Part shown: positions 1 through 7,412 of the stretch, piece after piece | How positions within the stretch are numbered: position 1 is the stretch's first letter | How the letters are laid out: each line of letters starts with the position of its first letter | Source: an uncultured Christensenellaceae bacterium | GTDB taxonomy: Bacteria; Bacillota; Clostridia; Christensenellales; UBA3700 | Assembly: GCA_944376205.1 (NCBI GenBank) | Contig: CALWBV010000002.1 | Coordinates: 1 to 64,000, forward strand | Direction of reading: 5' to 3' | DNA: 64,000 nucleotides | Position numbers and translations under genes: made by a program | Notes under the pieces: model-generated | Seen by the model: the letters and a program-made list of their open reading frames with translations, nothing else | Told to the model about the DNA's origin: nothing | Database searches by the model: none

Positions 1-77
1 ATTGCGAGTTGAATCCGTCTCAATAAAAAACCTGCTATCTTACGATAACAGGTTTTTGGCAGGGGAGACGCGATTCG
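1..77. repeat. Upstream copy of the tRNA-Trp 3' end plus terminator (direct repeat)
   Basis: Positions 1-77 are identical to 139-215. The copy holds the last ~20 nt of the tRNA-Trp gene (CCA, acceptor strand and part of the T arm, read on the minus strand), its downstream terminator hairpin and a further segment resembling a tRNA T arm on the plus strand. The repeat may extend beyond the window edge. It cannot make a tRNA because the 5' part is missing. The pattern resembles a scar left by an element inserting at a tRNA 3' end, or a local tandem duplication. Confidence 0.85.
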
Positions 78-159
78 CAAGGAGCTTGCGACGGAATAGT
101 GAGTGTGCGAACGTCACACGGAACTGCTACGAAGTAGCATTGCGAGTTGAATCCGTCTC
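65..159. repeat. Cluster of three short hairpins inside an imperfect inverted repeat
   Basis: Three stem-loops follow each other: CGCAAG-GAG-CTTGCG (76-90), GTGTG...CACAC (103-119) and TGCTAC-GAA-GTAGCA (125-139). The outer ends (65-80 and 140-159) form an imperfect inverted repeat that starts with GAGACG and ends with CGTCTC. No convincing protein is encoded. It could be a small palindromic repetitive element; copy number elsewhere in the genome is unknown. Confidence 0.5.
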
Positions 160-192
160 AATAAAAAACCTGCTATCTTACGATAACAGGTT
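159..192 (-). terminator. Terminator of tRNA-Trp
   Basis: The stem AACCTG...CAGGTT (about 167-192), extended by TATC/GATA with one mismatch, is followed on the minus strand by a U-run. It lies directly after the tRNA-Trp CCA end. An identical hairpin is in the upstream repeat copy (29-54). Confidence 0.7.
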
Positions 193-194
193 TT

Positions 195-269
195 TGGCAG
201 GGGAGACGCGATTCGAACACGCAACCAATGGTTTTGGAGACCACTACTCTACCGTTGAGCCACTCCCCT
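195..269 (-). tRNA. tRNA-Trp (CCA anticodon)
   Basis: On the minus strand the acceptor stem pairs AGGGGAG with CTCCCCT, the D stem is GCTC/GAGT, the anticodon loop CTCCAAA gives anticodon CCA, and the T loop is TTCGAAT. The discriminator is G and the CCA tail is encoded. The cloverleaf is complete. Confidence 0.95.
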
Positions 270-350
270 AAATGAATTCAAACTTCTTAAATATTATATA
301 TAATCTTTTAAGAAGTGTCAACAAATTAATAATATTTTTGGAGCGTTTTT

Positions 351-1136
351 ATGAATTATAAATACAAACTAGGTTTTATAGGTTGCGGCAACATGGCAAA
401 GGCAATCATCAATGGTATCATAGATGCCAAATTTTTGAGTTCAAAAGACTTGTTTATCTCAACTCCTCATATAAGTGAAAACTATCTCGGCATAGATTTT
501 ACAAATAATAACAAGGAAATATTGGATAATTGCGAATATGTTGTCATTGCTGTAAAACCCCAAATATACAGATCAATCGAGAGCGAATTTTCCAATGCCA
601 AAGCAAAGTGTCTTATATCCATTATGGCCGGCGTAAATACGGCCACAATTCAAAAAGCGAGCGGATGCAGGGAAATTATAAGAATAATGCCAAACACTCC
701 TTGTTCGATAAAAGAGGGCGTCAGCGCAATGACATCGGCAGGAGCAAGTAAGGAGAGTTTTGAATTTATAGAGAATGTGTTCAAAACCATATCTTCAACT
801 GTTGTCGTAGACGAATCATATTTCGATGCAGTTACTTCTGTAAGCGGAAGCGGACCTGCTTATGTATATTATTTCATAAAATCAGTAATCGACGCGGGTA
901 TCGAAGGCGGATTGAGCTATGAGCAAAGCAAAGAGCTTACGTTAAAGACATTCATCGGTGCCAGCAAAATGGTAGAAAAGAGTACAGATTCGCTTGATAC
1001 CCTTATTGATAAGGTATGTTCAAAAGGCGGCACGACAATTCAGGCTATTGACACATTCAGGCAGACAAATATATACGAAAATATTAAACTCGGTGTGGAA
1101 AAATGCCGCAAAAGAAGCGAGGAGTTAAGCAAATAA
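351..1136 (+). CDS. proC: Pyrroline-5-carboxylate reductase
   Basis: Catalyses the last step of proline synthesis, reducing 1-pyrroline-5-carboxylate with NAD(P)H in the cytosol. The 261 aa protein has the N-terminal Rossmann motif GCGNMAKAI, the RIMPNTP motif in the middle, and the C-terminal dimerisation signature SGSGPAYVYYF followed by SKGGTT. Length is typical. A GGAG ribosome binding site lies just before the ATG. The stop codon overlaps the start of rnhA (TAATG), so the two genes are probably translated from one mRNA. Confidence 0.95.
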   Translation: MNYKYKLGFIGCGNMAKAIINGIIDAKFLSSKDLFISTPHISENYLGIDFTNNNKEILDNCEYVVIAVKPQIYRSIESEFSNAKAKCLISIMAGVNTATIQKASGCREIIRIMPNTPCSIKEGVSAMTSAGASKESFEFIENVFKTISSTVVVDESYFDAVTSVSGSGPAYVYYFIKSVIDAGIEGGLSYEQSKELTLKTFIGASKMVEKSTDSLDTLIDKVCSKGGTTIQAIDTFRQTNIYENIKLGVEKCRKRSEELSK

Positions 1137-1585
1137 TGAAAAAAGTAATACTTTACACTGACGGGGCATGTTCGGGAAATCCGGGTGTCGGCGGATGGGC
1201 GGCGATTCTGATGTACAACGGACATGAAAAAGAACTTGTCGGTTATAATAAAGACACTACCAACAACCGTATGGAAATGTTTGCCATCATACAAGGATTG
1301 TCTGCGCTCAAAGAATCCTGTGAAGTCGATGTTTACAGCGATTCAGCGTATGTTTGCAACGCTTTTCTTGAAGGTTGGGTAGAAGAATGGAGCAAAAATA
1401 ACTGGAAAACAGCCGGCAAAAGTCCCGTCAAAAACGACGATTTGTGGAAATTGATGATTATTCAGATAAAAAAACACAAAGTTACTTTTCATAAAGTTAA
1501 GGGGCATGCCGACAACGAATACAACAATAGATGCGACAAACTTGCTACCGACGAAATAAAACGCGTAAAAAAGAATATGCTTTGA
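1136..1585 (+). CDS. rnhA: Ribonuclease HI
   Basis: Degrades the RNA strand of RNA-DNA hybrids (primers, R-loops). In this 149 aa protein the catalytic carboxylates are visible: D9 in YTDGACSGNPG, E47 in RMEM, D69 in YSDSAYV and D134 after HADNEYNNRC, with H124. The start chosen overlaps the proC stop by one base and follows a GAGGAG site inside proC. An upstream in-frame ATG at 1103 would add eleven residues that do not belong to the family. Confidence 0.95.
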   Translation: MKKVILYTDGACSGNPGVGGWAAILMYNGHEKELVGYNKDTTNNRMEMFAIIQGLSALKESCEVDVYSDSAYVCNAFLEGWVEEWSKNNWKTAGKSPVKNDDLWKLMIIQIKKHKVTFHKVKGHADNEYNNRCDKLATDEIKRVKKNML

Positions 1586-1653
1586 TAAAAGGAAGAAATC
1601 TCGCTTTTTTGTAAGTAATTTTTTTATATAGGATTGCTTATACTATTTGTGAG

Positions 1654-2658
1654 ATGACGGCGAAATCAAGGGTAGTATCAGCAATAATAATAATTCTGTC
1701 TTTGACGGTGTACAATACGGTATTGTTGTATACCGACATATTATTTGACGTCAATTTTTATGTAAAGCTTATTGCCTATATTTTGAACATTCCTATTATC
1801 GTAGCAAGTTCTATAGGATTATGGGGTAATTACCGAAGACTTGTGCGCTGGATGCTGTGTTTTGCGGTATTTTTTGCAATAAGCGGTATATTATATTACA
1901 TTATAGTAAAATATAAACTTATTTCCCGATTCAATAGTGCCGAAAAAATTCAAGCCTTTTTGTCAAAATACGGCATATATGCAGGACTGATTTATATTCT
2001 GATACAGTTTTTACAAGTCACTTTTATACCTATACCCGCAGCGATTACAACAATGGCGGGAGTAGCTTTATTCGGCGTATGGAAGACCTTTTTTTACAGC
2101 GTTGTCGGAATTATACTTGGATCTATGCTTGCATTTTATTTAGGCAGAAAATACGGAACAAAATTGTTCGTATGGCTTATGGGAGAAAAAACATATACAA
2201 AATATCTGAAGATGACAAAAGGTAAGGATAAAATCGTCCTGACAATGATGTTTTTGTTTCCGCTTTTTCCCGACGACTTACTTTGCATTGCGGCAGGGCT
2301 TACCAATATGACTTATTTTCAATTTTTTATGATAATGCTGATAGCACGTCCTCTCAATATACTTGCTATGGAAGGTACCTTCAAAGGCATAAGCGCAATT
2401 CCTCTCACAGGATACGGAATTCCTATATGGATAGCATTAATATCCATAACGCTCCTTGTCGTTATACTTGCATTCAAGTACAGTAGCAAACTCGAAGCGG
2501 CTTTTATGAAAATCTTTGATAAAATATCTCTTAAACTACGAAAAGACAAAAAGACTGAAAAGGAAAGCCGAAAAATTTACGCCCCGTCGGTATATGATTG
2601 CAAAAGACTGACTTCAGAAATCGACACTAAAGAAAAATCTAATAATTTGACTCATTAG
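1654..2658 (+). CDS. TVP38/TMEM64 (DedA/VTT-type) membrane protein
   Basis: A 334 aa polytopic membrane protein. Two hydrophobic helices at the N-terminus precede a VTT/SNARE-associated domain (about residues 100-260) with the family's re-entrant pattern, FIPIPAAITTMAGVALFG and FPLFPDDLLCIAAGLTNM. A basic cytoplasmic tail follows. DedA/TVP38 proteins are linked to lipid scrambling or membrane homeostasis; the substrate is not known here. No good ribosome binding site is seen; a TATACT box sits 9 nt before the ATG, so its leader would be very short. Confidence 0.8.
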   Translation: MTAKSRVVSAIIIILSLTVYNTVLLYTDILFDVNFYVKLIAYILNIPIIVASSIGLWGNYRRLVRWMLCFAVFFAISGILYYIIVKYKLISRFNSAEKIQAFLSKYGIYAGLIYILIQFLQVTFIPIPAAITTMAGVALFGVWKTFFYSVVGIILGSMLAFYLGRKYGTKLFVWLMGEKTYTKYLKMTKGKDKIVLTMMFLFPLFPDDLLCIAAGLTNMTYFQFFMIMLIARPLNILAMEGTFKGISAIPLTGYGIPIWIALISITLLVVILAFKYSSKLEAAFMKIFDKISLKLRKDKKTEKESRKIYAPSVYDCKRLTSEIDTKEKSNNLTH

Positions 2659-2698
2659 ACAATAAGATTTTCACCTGATATTAATTGTATTTTAATAA

Positions 2699-2725
2699 AA
2701 AAGGAAGACATAAAGTCTTCCTTTT
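2699..2725. terminator. Bidirectional terminator
   Basis: The hairpin AAGGAAGAC-ATAAA-GTCTTCCTTT is flanked by A-rich and T-rich tracts and lies between the convergent TVP38 and PadR genes. Confidence 0.8.
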
Positions 2726-2745
2726 GCTTTGAATCTCTATATTGA

Positions 2746-4539
2746 TTAATTTATATGATACTTATTCGTGCAATACTTAAGCGCAAATACAAAGAAATAA
2801 AAAGGTATATTGAACAAAAGCACGCAGGGAAGTATAATCGTTCGCTCCATAGAAGAATAGTCATTGATATTCGCACCGAATTGTACAAATCCAAGCAGTG
2901 CTATCACTATAGGGAGAGTAATTACCGGTAAAAGCGAAATCAACAGTGTTGTTTTTGGGTTAAAATTCGCCAAAGATTTTTTGTTTGGTTCAATAGCGTA
3001 CATCACGCCTCGGATTATCGGATATACCGCTACAAACAAGATAGAAAACAACCAATAATTACTGATCGGATTGGTACGGTTGCAAATAAAATGCGAAACA
3101 ACTAATTCCAAAGCGATTATAAAGAACATGATCAGTGCAGTGTGAAAATGCAGTTTGTTGGAATAATAATATCTGTTGACATAAAATTCCATTGTATTTT
3201 TCTTGTTATAGGGTTTAATCGCAATACCTTTTGCCTGAAATTTGAAGACCATCTCATTCATACTCATGAAATCGTATTCGGGAGCGGCTTGGACAGGCTG
3301 TTCGTCTTCGACTTTGAACAAATCGGCAAACGAAGAAACGTAATTCACCTCATTATTTTCATCGAAATAATTATTTGACTGATAAAGAGGAGAGGGTTTC
3401 TCTTGCGATTGCACTTCTTGTTGATAATTGATATTTGCGTATTGATAATTATCAGTATTATTATATACAGGCTGTTGATTGTTTTGTACGGGTTGATTGA
3501 TAGGATAATTATTTACGATATTATCCTGCGAGTATGACTGCACGGTGCCGTTCGGCAAAGACGATTCTTTTTGTTCAACATTTGATTGAGTATTTGTGTC
3601 CGTATCAGTATAAGAAGGCTTCTCATATGTTTGTTGTGGTGCAGAATACTGCGAATCGGCGCCATTCGACAATTCACCGTTTACGTCAATAAACGTACTT
3701 TGAACATATTCTTCGGGCTCTTCGACGATATCTTGATGAAGTGCTTCTTGAGATTGATTTTGAGCAATCACGTTATCTGAACTTTGTATATTTTCTTCAG
3801 AATTACGTTCAGAAATCAAATCGTTTTGAATATTATTTCCTTCGACGTCATTGATTTGAGCGTTTTGCTGAATATCAGCCTGATTTGTCGAATTATCGTT
3901 TGCATAATTTTGAACAGGGGAATTTGAAGAAGCAAAAGAAGTCTGGTTTGCCTCAACTATTTCAGGGGATTGTACTTCTCTCAAAATAGCTCCGTCTTCG
4001 ACGGGTTTATCACTCAAAACATATTGTTGAGAAGAATTCATATTCTGACGTTGTTGCATTTCCTCGGGAGTACGAACAACTTCGATATATTTTATAATGA
4101 CTTCCTTTTCTTTTTCCTGTTCGGGCTTATTTCTTCTTGTAAGAGGTCTGAATTCGGTAGGATCGAACGGTTTTTCTTCTGTTTCGGGGTCGAATTTCGT
4201 ATCGGAAACAAGATTTGACATAAGGAAATTGCAAAATTCCCAATACGATTTATCGTCATTGAGATGTTTACGTCCTTCATCGGTCAATCCGTAATAAACT
4301 CTCTTTGCGCCGTTGGATACATCTCCGTCGTATGATGTAACATAGCCGCTTTTTTCCAGTCGTTTAAGGCTGTTATAAAGAGTAGCTTGTTTTAAGGTAT
4401 AAGTACCTTTACTTCTTTCTTGGATAGTATTAAGAATTTCAAGTCCGTATTTGTCTTTATCGGCAAGAGCAGACAAAACTATAATATCTGCCTGACCGCG
4501 CACAAAATCGACATTAGCATTGAAATTATCTTTTTCCAA
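2746..4539 (-). CDS. Membrane-anchored PadR-family regulator with long disordered linker
   Basis: A 597 aa protein of unusual build. Residues ~10-95 are a PadR winged helix: an N-terminal helix, the segment LKQATLYNSLKRLEKSGYV and the wing KRVYYGLTDEGRKHL. A Q/N/S/E-rich, probably disordered region of some 300 residues follows, and the C-terminus carries about four hydrophobic helices. Typical PadR proteins are ~100-200 aa and soluble. The start is TTG, with GGAGG eight bases upstream; the nearby ATG is out of frame. Upstream lies a LexA-type box (4666-4677), so the gene may respond to DNA damage. Target genes and signal are unknown. Confidence 0.7.
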   Translation of the reverse strand: MEKDNFNANVDFVRGQADIIVLSALADKDKYGLEILNTIQERSKGTYTLKQATLYNSLKRLEKSGYVTSYDGDVSNGAKRVYYGLTDEGRKHLNDDKSYWEFCNFLMSNLVSDTKFDPETEEKPFDPTEFRPLTRRNKPEQEKEKEVIIKYIEVVRTPEEMQQRQNMNSSQQYVLSDKPVEDGAILREVQSPEIVEANQTSFASSNSPVQNYANDNSTNQADIQQNAQINDVEGNNIQNDLISERNSEENIQSSDNVIAQNQSQEALHQDIVEEPEEYVQSTFIDVNGELSNGADSQYSAPQQTYEKPSYTDTDTNTQSNVEQKESSLPNGTVQSYSQDNIVNNYPINQPVQNNQQPVYNNTDNYQYANINYQQEVQSQEKPSPLYQSNNYFDENNEVNYVSSFADLFKVEDEQPVQAAPEYDFMSMNEMVFKFQAKGIAIKPYNKKNTMEFYVNRYYYSNKLHFHTALIMFFIIALELVVSHFICNRTNPISNYWLFSILFVAVYPIIRGVMYAIEPNKKSLANFNPKTTLLISLLPVITLPIVIALLGFVQFGANINDYSSMERTIILPCVLLFNIPFYFFVFALKYCTNKYHIN

Positions 4540-4627
4540 AATTGCATCCTCCGATTAAACAATTATATTTTACAATATTAATATAAAAAAAGCAAGAAAT
4601 ACTTCTCAAAAATTACATTATATAAAA

Positions 4628-4647
4628 CTATCTGACCGATCAGATAG
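4628..4647. promoter_or_regulatory. Perfect inverted repeat in the PadR gene leader
   Basis: CTATCTGA-CCGA-TCAGATAG has perfect 8-bp arms with a 4-nt centre. It would lie in the 5' untranslated region if transcription begins at the LexA-box promoter. It could be an autoregulatory operator or an RNA hairpin. Confidence 0.4.
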
Positions 4648-4657
4648 GAAAAATAGG

Positions 4658-4686
4658 GAAGTGTAGAACATCTGTTCATATTTTTA
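4658..4686 (-). promoter_or_regulatory. LexA (SOS) box upstream of the PadR membrane protein
   Basis: GAACATCTGTTC at 4666-4677 matches the Firmicutes LexA/DinR core GAAC-N4-GTTC exactly. Read on the minus strand, ATGAACAGATGTTCTACACT aligns with the box and -10 region of the lexA promoter at 7355-7374. The -10 would be TACACT (4663-4658). The -35 is weak. Confidence 0.55.
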
Positions 4687-4889
4687 CATAAAACTGAACA
4701 CCTAATTTTTTAATTGATTTACGATAAATTTTATAATTTTTTTAACCGTAAACCGTATCTGCAGTAAACTTGAAAACCCAATCGTATAAAATGAATAAGC
4801 TTAAAAGTTGATGTGATTATGCTTAATACATATTGGTTATTTATTTGATTAGATAATTCATCAAGCCGGATATAGAGCATAATATACTG

Positions 4890-4960
4890 TCAATTCAAGA
4901 GATTTTCTTGTGGTAAGATCGATTTCCTTATCAGCCTCATCCTTATTAGACTTGAATTGA
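4890..4960. repeat. rpsA-derived fragment flanked by 10-bp inverted repeats
   Basis: Positions 4897-4955 match 40548-40606, inside the ispH-rpsA gene, with a single mismatch (A at 4948, G at 40599) in 59 positions. The copy is bounded by a perfect inverted repeat, TCAATTCAAG (4890-4899) and CTTGAATTGA (4951-4960). The repeat arms are only partly present in rpsA itself. A plus-strand transcript would be antisense to rpsA mRNA. A TATACT hexamer lies at 4883-4888, but no -35 is evident. The origin is unknown. Confidence 0.9.
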
Positions 4961-4978
4961 TTTGACAATTAGAGACAA

Positions 4979-5191
4979 TTAAATAAGCTTTTTACTATTT
5001 TGCCGATTGCTTTTCCATACATGCTGATTAATAATCAGAATTAGATTTGATGATATGATATTCTTAACTTTTAAATTGAAGAATAAATTCAGTTGATCTT
5101 CCAAAAAGGCAGCTAAATTTCCTCTATTCAGAAGCGGAGCACACATATATTTATCACTTCGCAAAACGATAGCTTTGCGAATAGTTACCAT
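4979..5191 (-). other. Weak 70-codon reading frame, possibly a decayed gene
   Basis: The reading frame begins MVTIRKAIVLRSDKY and its first ~35 residues have a protein-like composition, while the rest is low-complexity and K/N/I-rich. There is no clear ribosome binding site and no family is recognised. It may be a remnant of a gene or chance. Confidence 0.15.
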
Positions 5192-5685
5192 GCAAATAGA
5201 ATATATAGTTCTTGAATAGTTCTGTTTTTTGACTTTTTTTATAAATATCTTAAAATTTCAATTTTTTAGGCATTTCGAACTTAAGATTAAAAATTATTCA
5301 TTTTTGCATCTATTTTATTTCACTCGATAAAATCCTAAAAATCTTGTCATCGAAATACCATGGCTGATTTATGCATCGGTCAACTTTTATCGCATAATGC
5401 TTAAATTTAGTTTTTTGCTGCAATATATTATATTCTCATTACTATTTTGTTGGATATAAAATATAAAAATATAAATATAACCCGCATTTAATACCGTGTT
5501 TAATCCATGATTTCATTTTCTATCATTCGCATTATTATAATATACATCGATACCATACTGCTATCAAATCAATTGTATAACCTAAAGAGATTTTACCTTA
5601 GTACATCTTTTTATTTAAGATTTTTTCAATTTATGTATAAAGTTTTATTTGAGCGTCAATAATTATATAATTGACTTATTGTTTA

Positions 5686-5721
5686 TTGTCTTTTTTCGGC
5701 AAATATGATATAATTAATATA
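5686..5721 (+). promoter_or_regulatory. Promoter of the xerS-like gene (leaderless)
   Basis: TTGTCT (5686-5691), 17 nt, TATAAT (5709-5714). The -10 ends six bases before the ATG, so transcription should begin at or next to the start codon. No Shine-Dalgarno is present. Confidence 0.7.
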
Positions 5722-6782
5722 TGGCTGATAAGACGTATTTTGAGCAACGTAATTACGATAATACCTTAAAATTGAGACAATTACTTAAGGAATTGCCCTA
5801 CATTTGCAACGACTATTTTATGGGCATCGAAAATCGTACTTCCATATTGACAAGGCTCGGATATGCGCAAGACCTAAAGATATTCTTTAATTTTCTTGTG
5901 ACTCAATGTGCCGAATTCGTAAATATCAAGGATATACGTCAATTCGGATACGAACAGCTTGAAAAGGTTGAGACTTTTCATATCGAAATGTTCCTGACAT
6001 ATCTTACGGCATTTGAGCATGACGGTATCGAATATACAAATACCGAAAAAACAAAAGCTCGAAAACTTGCCACAGTCAAATCATTTTTTAAGTACAACTA
6101 CAATAAGAACAGAATCTCGGCTGATCCTGCTTCAAAGGTGTTAAGCCTTAAATTGCATGACAAAGCCATAATCAGACTCGAAGTTGACGAAGTAAGCAAA
6201 CTTTTGGACAACGTCGAAAGCGGCGAAGGATTATCTCCCAAGCAACTTGCGCTTCAGAAGAAGACTCGAAAGCGTGATATTGCCATACTTACGCTTTTTT
6301 TGGGAACTGGCATAAGAATAAGCGAACTTGTCGGTATAGATCTGGACGATATAGATTTCAATATAAACGGCTTCAAAATTACGAGAAAAGGCGGAAATCA
6401 GACAATATTATATTTTTCGCAAGAAGTTGCCGACACATTGCAGGACTATATATTTGAGCGTAATTCTAACGAAAAACTTGCAAAAGAACCTGCTCTTTTC
6501 GTATCCTTGCAAGATAAACGTATAACTGTACGTGCGGTTCAAAACCTTGTAAAAAAATACGCAAGTATTACAACACCTCTGAAGCATATCACGCCGCACA
6601 AATTAAGGAGTACCTACGGCACTAATTTATATAAAGAAACAAATGATATATACGTAGTTGCTGAAGTTTTAGGTCATAAAGACATCAATACTACCAAGAA
6701 GCACTATGCGGCAATAAGCGACGAAATCAAGCGAAATGCGGCTACAAAAGTGGTACTTCGCAATCATGACGAAAACAATTGA
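5721..6782 (+). CDS. Tyrosine recombinase, XerS-like
   Basis: A 353 aa site-specific recombinase with an N-terminal SAM-like core-binding domain (about 30-135) and a C-terminal catalytic domain. All catalytic residues are visible: R199 in GTGIRISEL, K223 in RKGGN, H293 and R296 in HKLRST, H319 in LGHKD and the nucleophile Y329 in KKHYAAI. The length and the RKGG and PHKLR contexts resemble the single-recombinase XerS of streptococci (~356 aa) more than XerC/XerD (~300 aa), suggesting chromosome dimer resolution; a role in a mobile element cannot be excluded. It appears to be leaderless and ends in its own terminator. Confidence 0.8.
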   Translation: MADKTYFEQRNYDNTLKLRQLLKELPYICNDYFMGIENRTSILTRLGYAQDLKIFFNFLVTQCAEFVNIKDIRQFGYEQLEKVETFHIEMFLTYLTAFEHDGIEYTNTEKTKARKLATVKSFFKYNYNKNRISADPASKVLSLKLHDKAIIRLEVDEVSKLLDNVESGEGLSPKQLALQKKTRKRDIAILTLFLGTGIRISELVGIDLDDIDFNINGFKITRKGGNQTILYFSQEVADTLQDYIFERNSNEKLAKEPALFVSLQDKRITVRAVQNLVKKYASITTPLKHITPHKLRSTYGTNLYKETNDIYVVAEVLGHKDINTTKKHYAAISDEIKRNAATKVVLRNHDENN

Positions 6783-6815
6783 TTAATCGGCATATATAAA
6801 TATTGATAAATTTCC

Positions 6816-6848
6816 ATACGCCTTTCATATTGAAACGGCGTATTTTTA
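6816..6848 (+). terminator. Terminator after the xerS-like gene
   Basis: ATACGCC...GGCGTAT forms a hairpin, helped by inner TTC/GAA pairing, followed by a T-run. Confidence 0.75.
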
Positions 6849-7345
6849 ATAAGCAAATAATAAAAGATTTTGAATATAACCGATATATCAGCAAACGCTT
6901 TTCAAACATATGTTTTTTATAGATTTTGCTTTAATACTAAAACGGTTTAATATGCTTGCGTCGTAACTATTTATATTAAAATCATTCAAAACAATCAAAT
7001 CTATACTATAAATATGACATAAACCTTAAAATTTATAAACCGATATATAAGGAAAATTACTCAATATTGACAATAAGTAATTGATACAAAATGTCAAGTA
7101 TTTTTATGTAAAATGCAATCTCTTAAGTTTATAGTCGCACATCTAATTAAGAGGTATAATTATATTTATCAATTAGGTCTTTAGATAGGATTTATCAAAT
7201 AGGAGCAAGAATAATTATACAAAAATATGTTTATATTTTCAATTTTTTTTGAAAATTGTTTGATATAAGATGCTTATTCAATGTGAGTTTTTGTATAAAT
7301 TTGTAAAAAAATATAAACAAATATTCAAATTTTATTAAAAATCAG
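6849..7345. other. AT-rich intergenic gap
   Basis: No gene is supported. A TATAAT hexamer sits near 7155, and a TTTTCAA-T6-TTGAAAA hairpin lies near 7236-7256, which could bound a short RNA, but there is no U-run and no convincing -35. TTGACA and TGTCAA form a spaced inverted repeat near 7068-7097. Confidence 0.4.
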
Positions 7346-7374
7346 TTGCAATATATGAACATTTGTGCTAAAAT
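7346..7374 (+). promoter_or_regulatory. lexA promoter with LexA box in the spacer
   Basis: TTGCAA (7346-7351), a 17-nt spacer, TAAAAT (7369-7374). The spacer carries GAACATTTGTGC (7357-7368), which matches 10 of 12 positions of the GAACATATGTTC consensus. Binding there would block the promoter, as expected for autoregulation. Confidence 0.75.
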
Positions 7375-7412
7375 TTGTTTGTAAATCAAATTATAATTTT
7401 GAGGAAAATCTT

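Larger units (their letters stand above)
4687..5685. other. AT-rich gap with no confident gene
   Basis: This stretch between the PadR leader and the recombinase promoter is very AT-rich and has stops in all frames apart from a weak minus-strand reading frame at 4979-5191 (70 codons). It contains the rpsA-derived fragment at 4890-4960, a TTCGCAAA...TTTGCGAA inverted repeat at 5158-5181, and a near-palindrome around 5655-5675 (GTCAAT...ATTGAC). No terminator or RNA family is recognised. Confidence 0.5.

Noticed and set aside
2-271. An 89-codon plus-strand reading frame across the tRNA-Trp region
   Set aside because: It spans the tRNA on the opposite strand and repeats itself because of the DNA duplication; no family or ribosome binding site.
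3970-4294. Plus-strand frames inside the PadR gene
   Set aside because: Low-complexity shadows of the minus-strand coding sequence.
4890-4960. The rpsA fragment as a diversity-generating retroelement template
   Set aside because: Only one difference exists between the copies, no reverse transcriptase is nearby, and rpsA is not a variable receptor gene.
4890-4960. The rpsA fragment as a CRISPR spacer
   Set aside because: There is a single unit, too long for a spacer, with inverted rather than direct flanks and no cas genes.
5721-6782. An integron or prophage integrase
   Set aside because: No attC-like cassettes, phage genes or tRNA target are adjacent; housekeeping genes flank it.
7155-7260. 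A small RNA gene between xerS-like and lexA
   Set aside because: The -10-like hexamer lacks a -35 and the hairpin has no U-run; evidence too weak.
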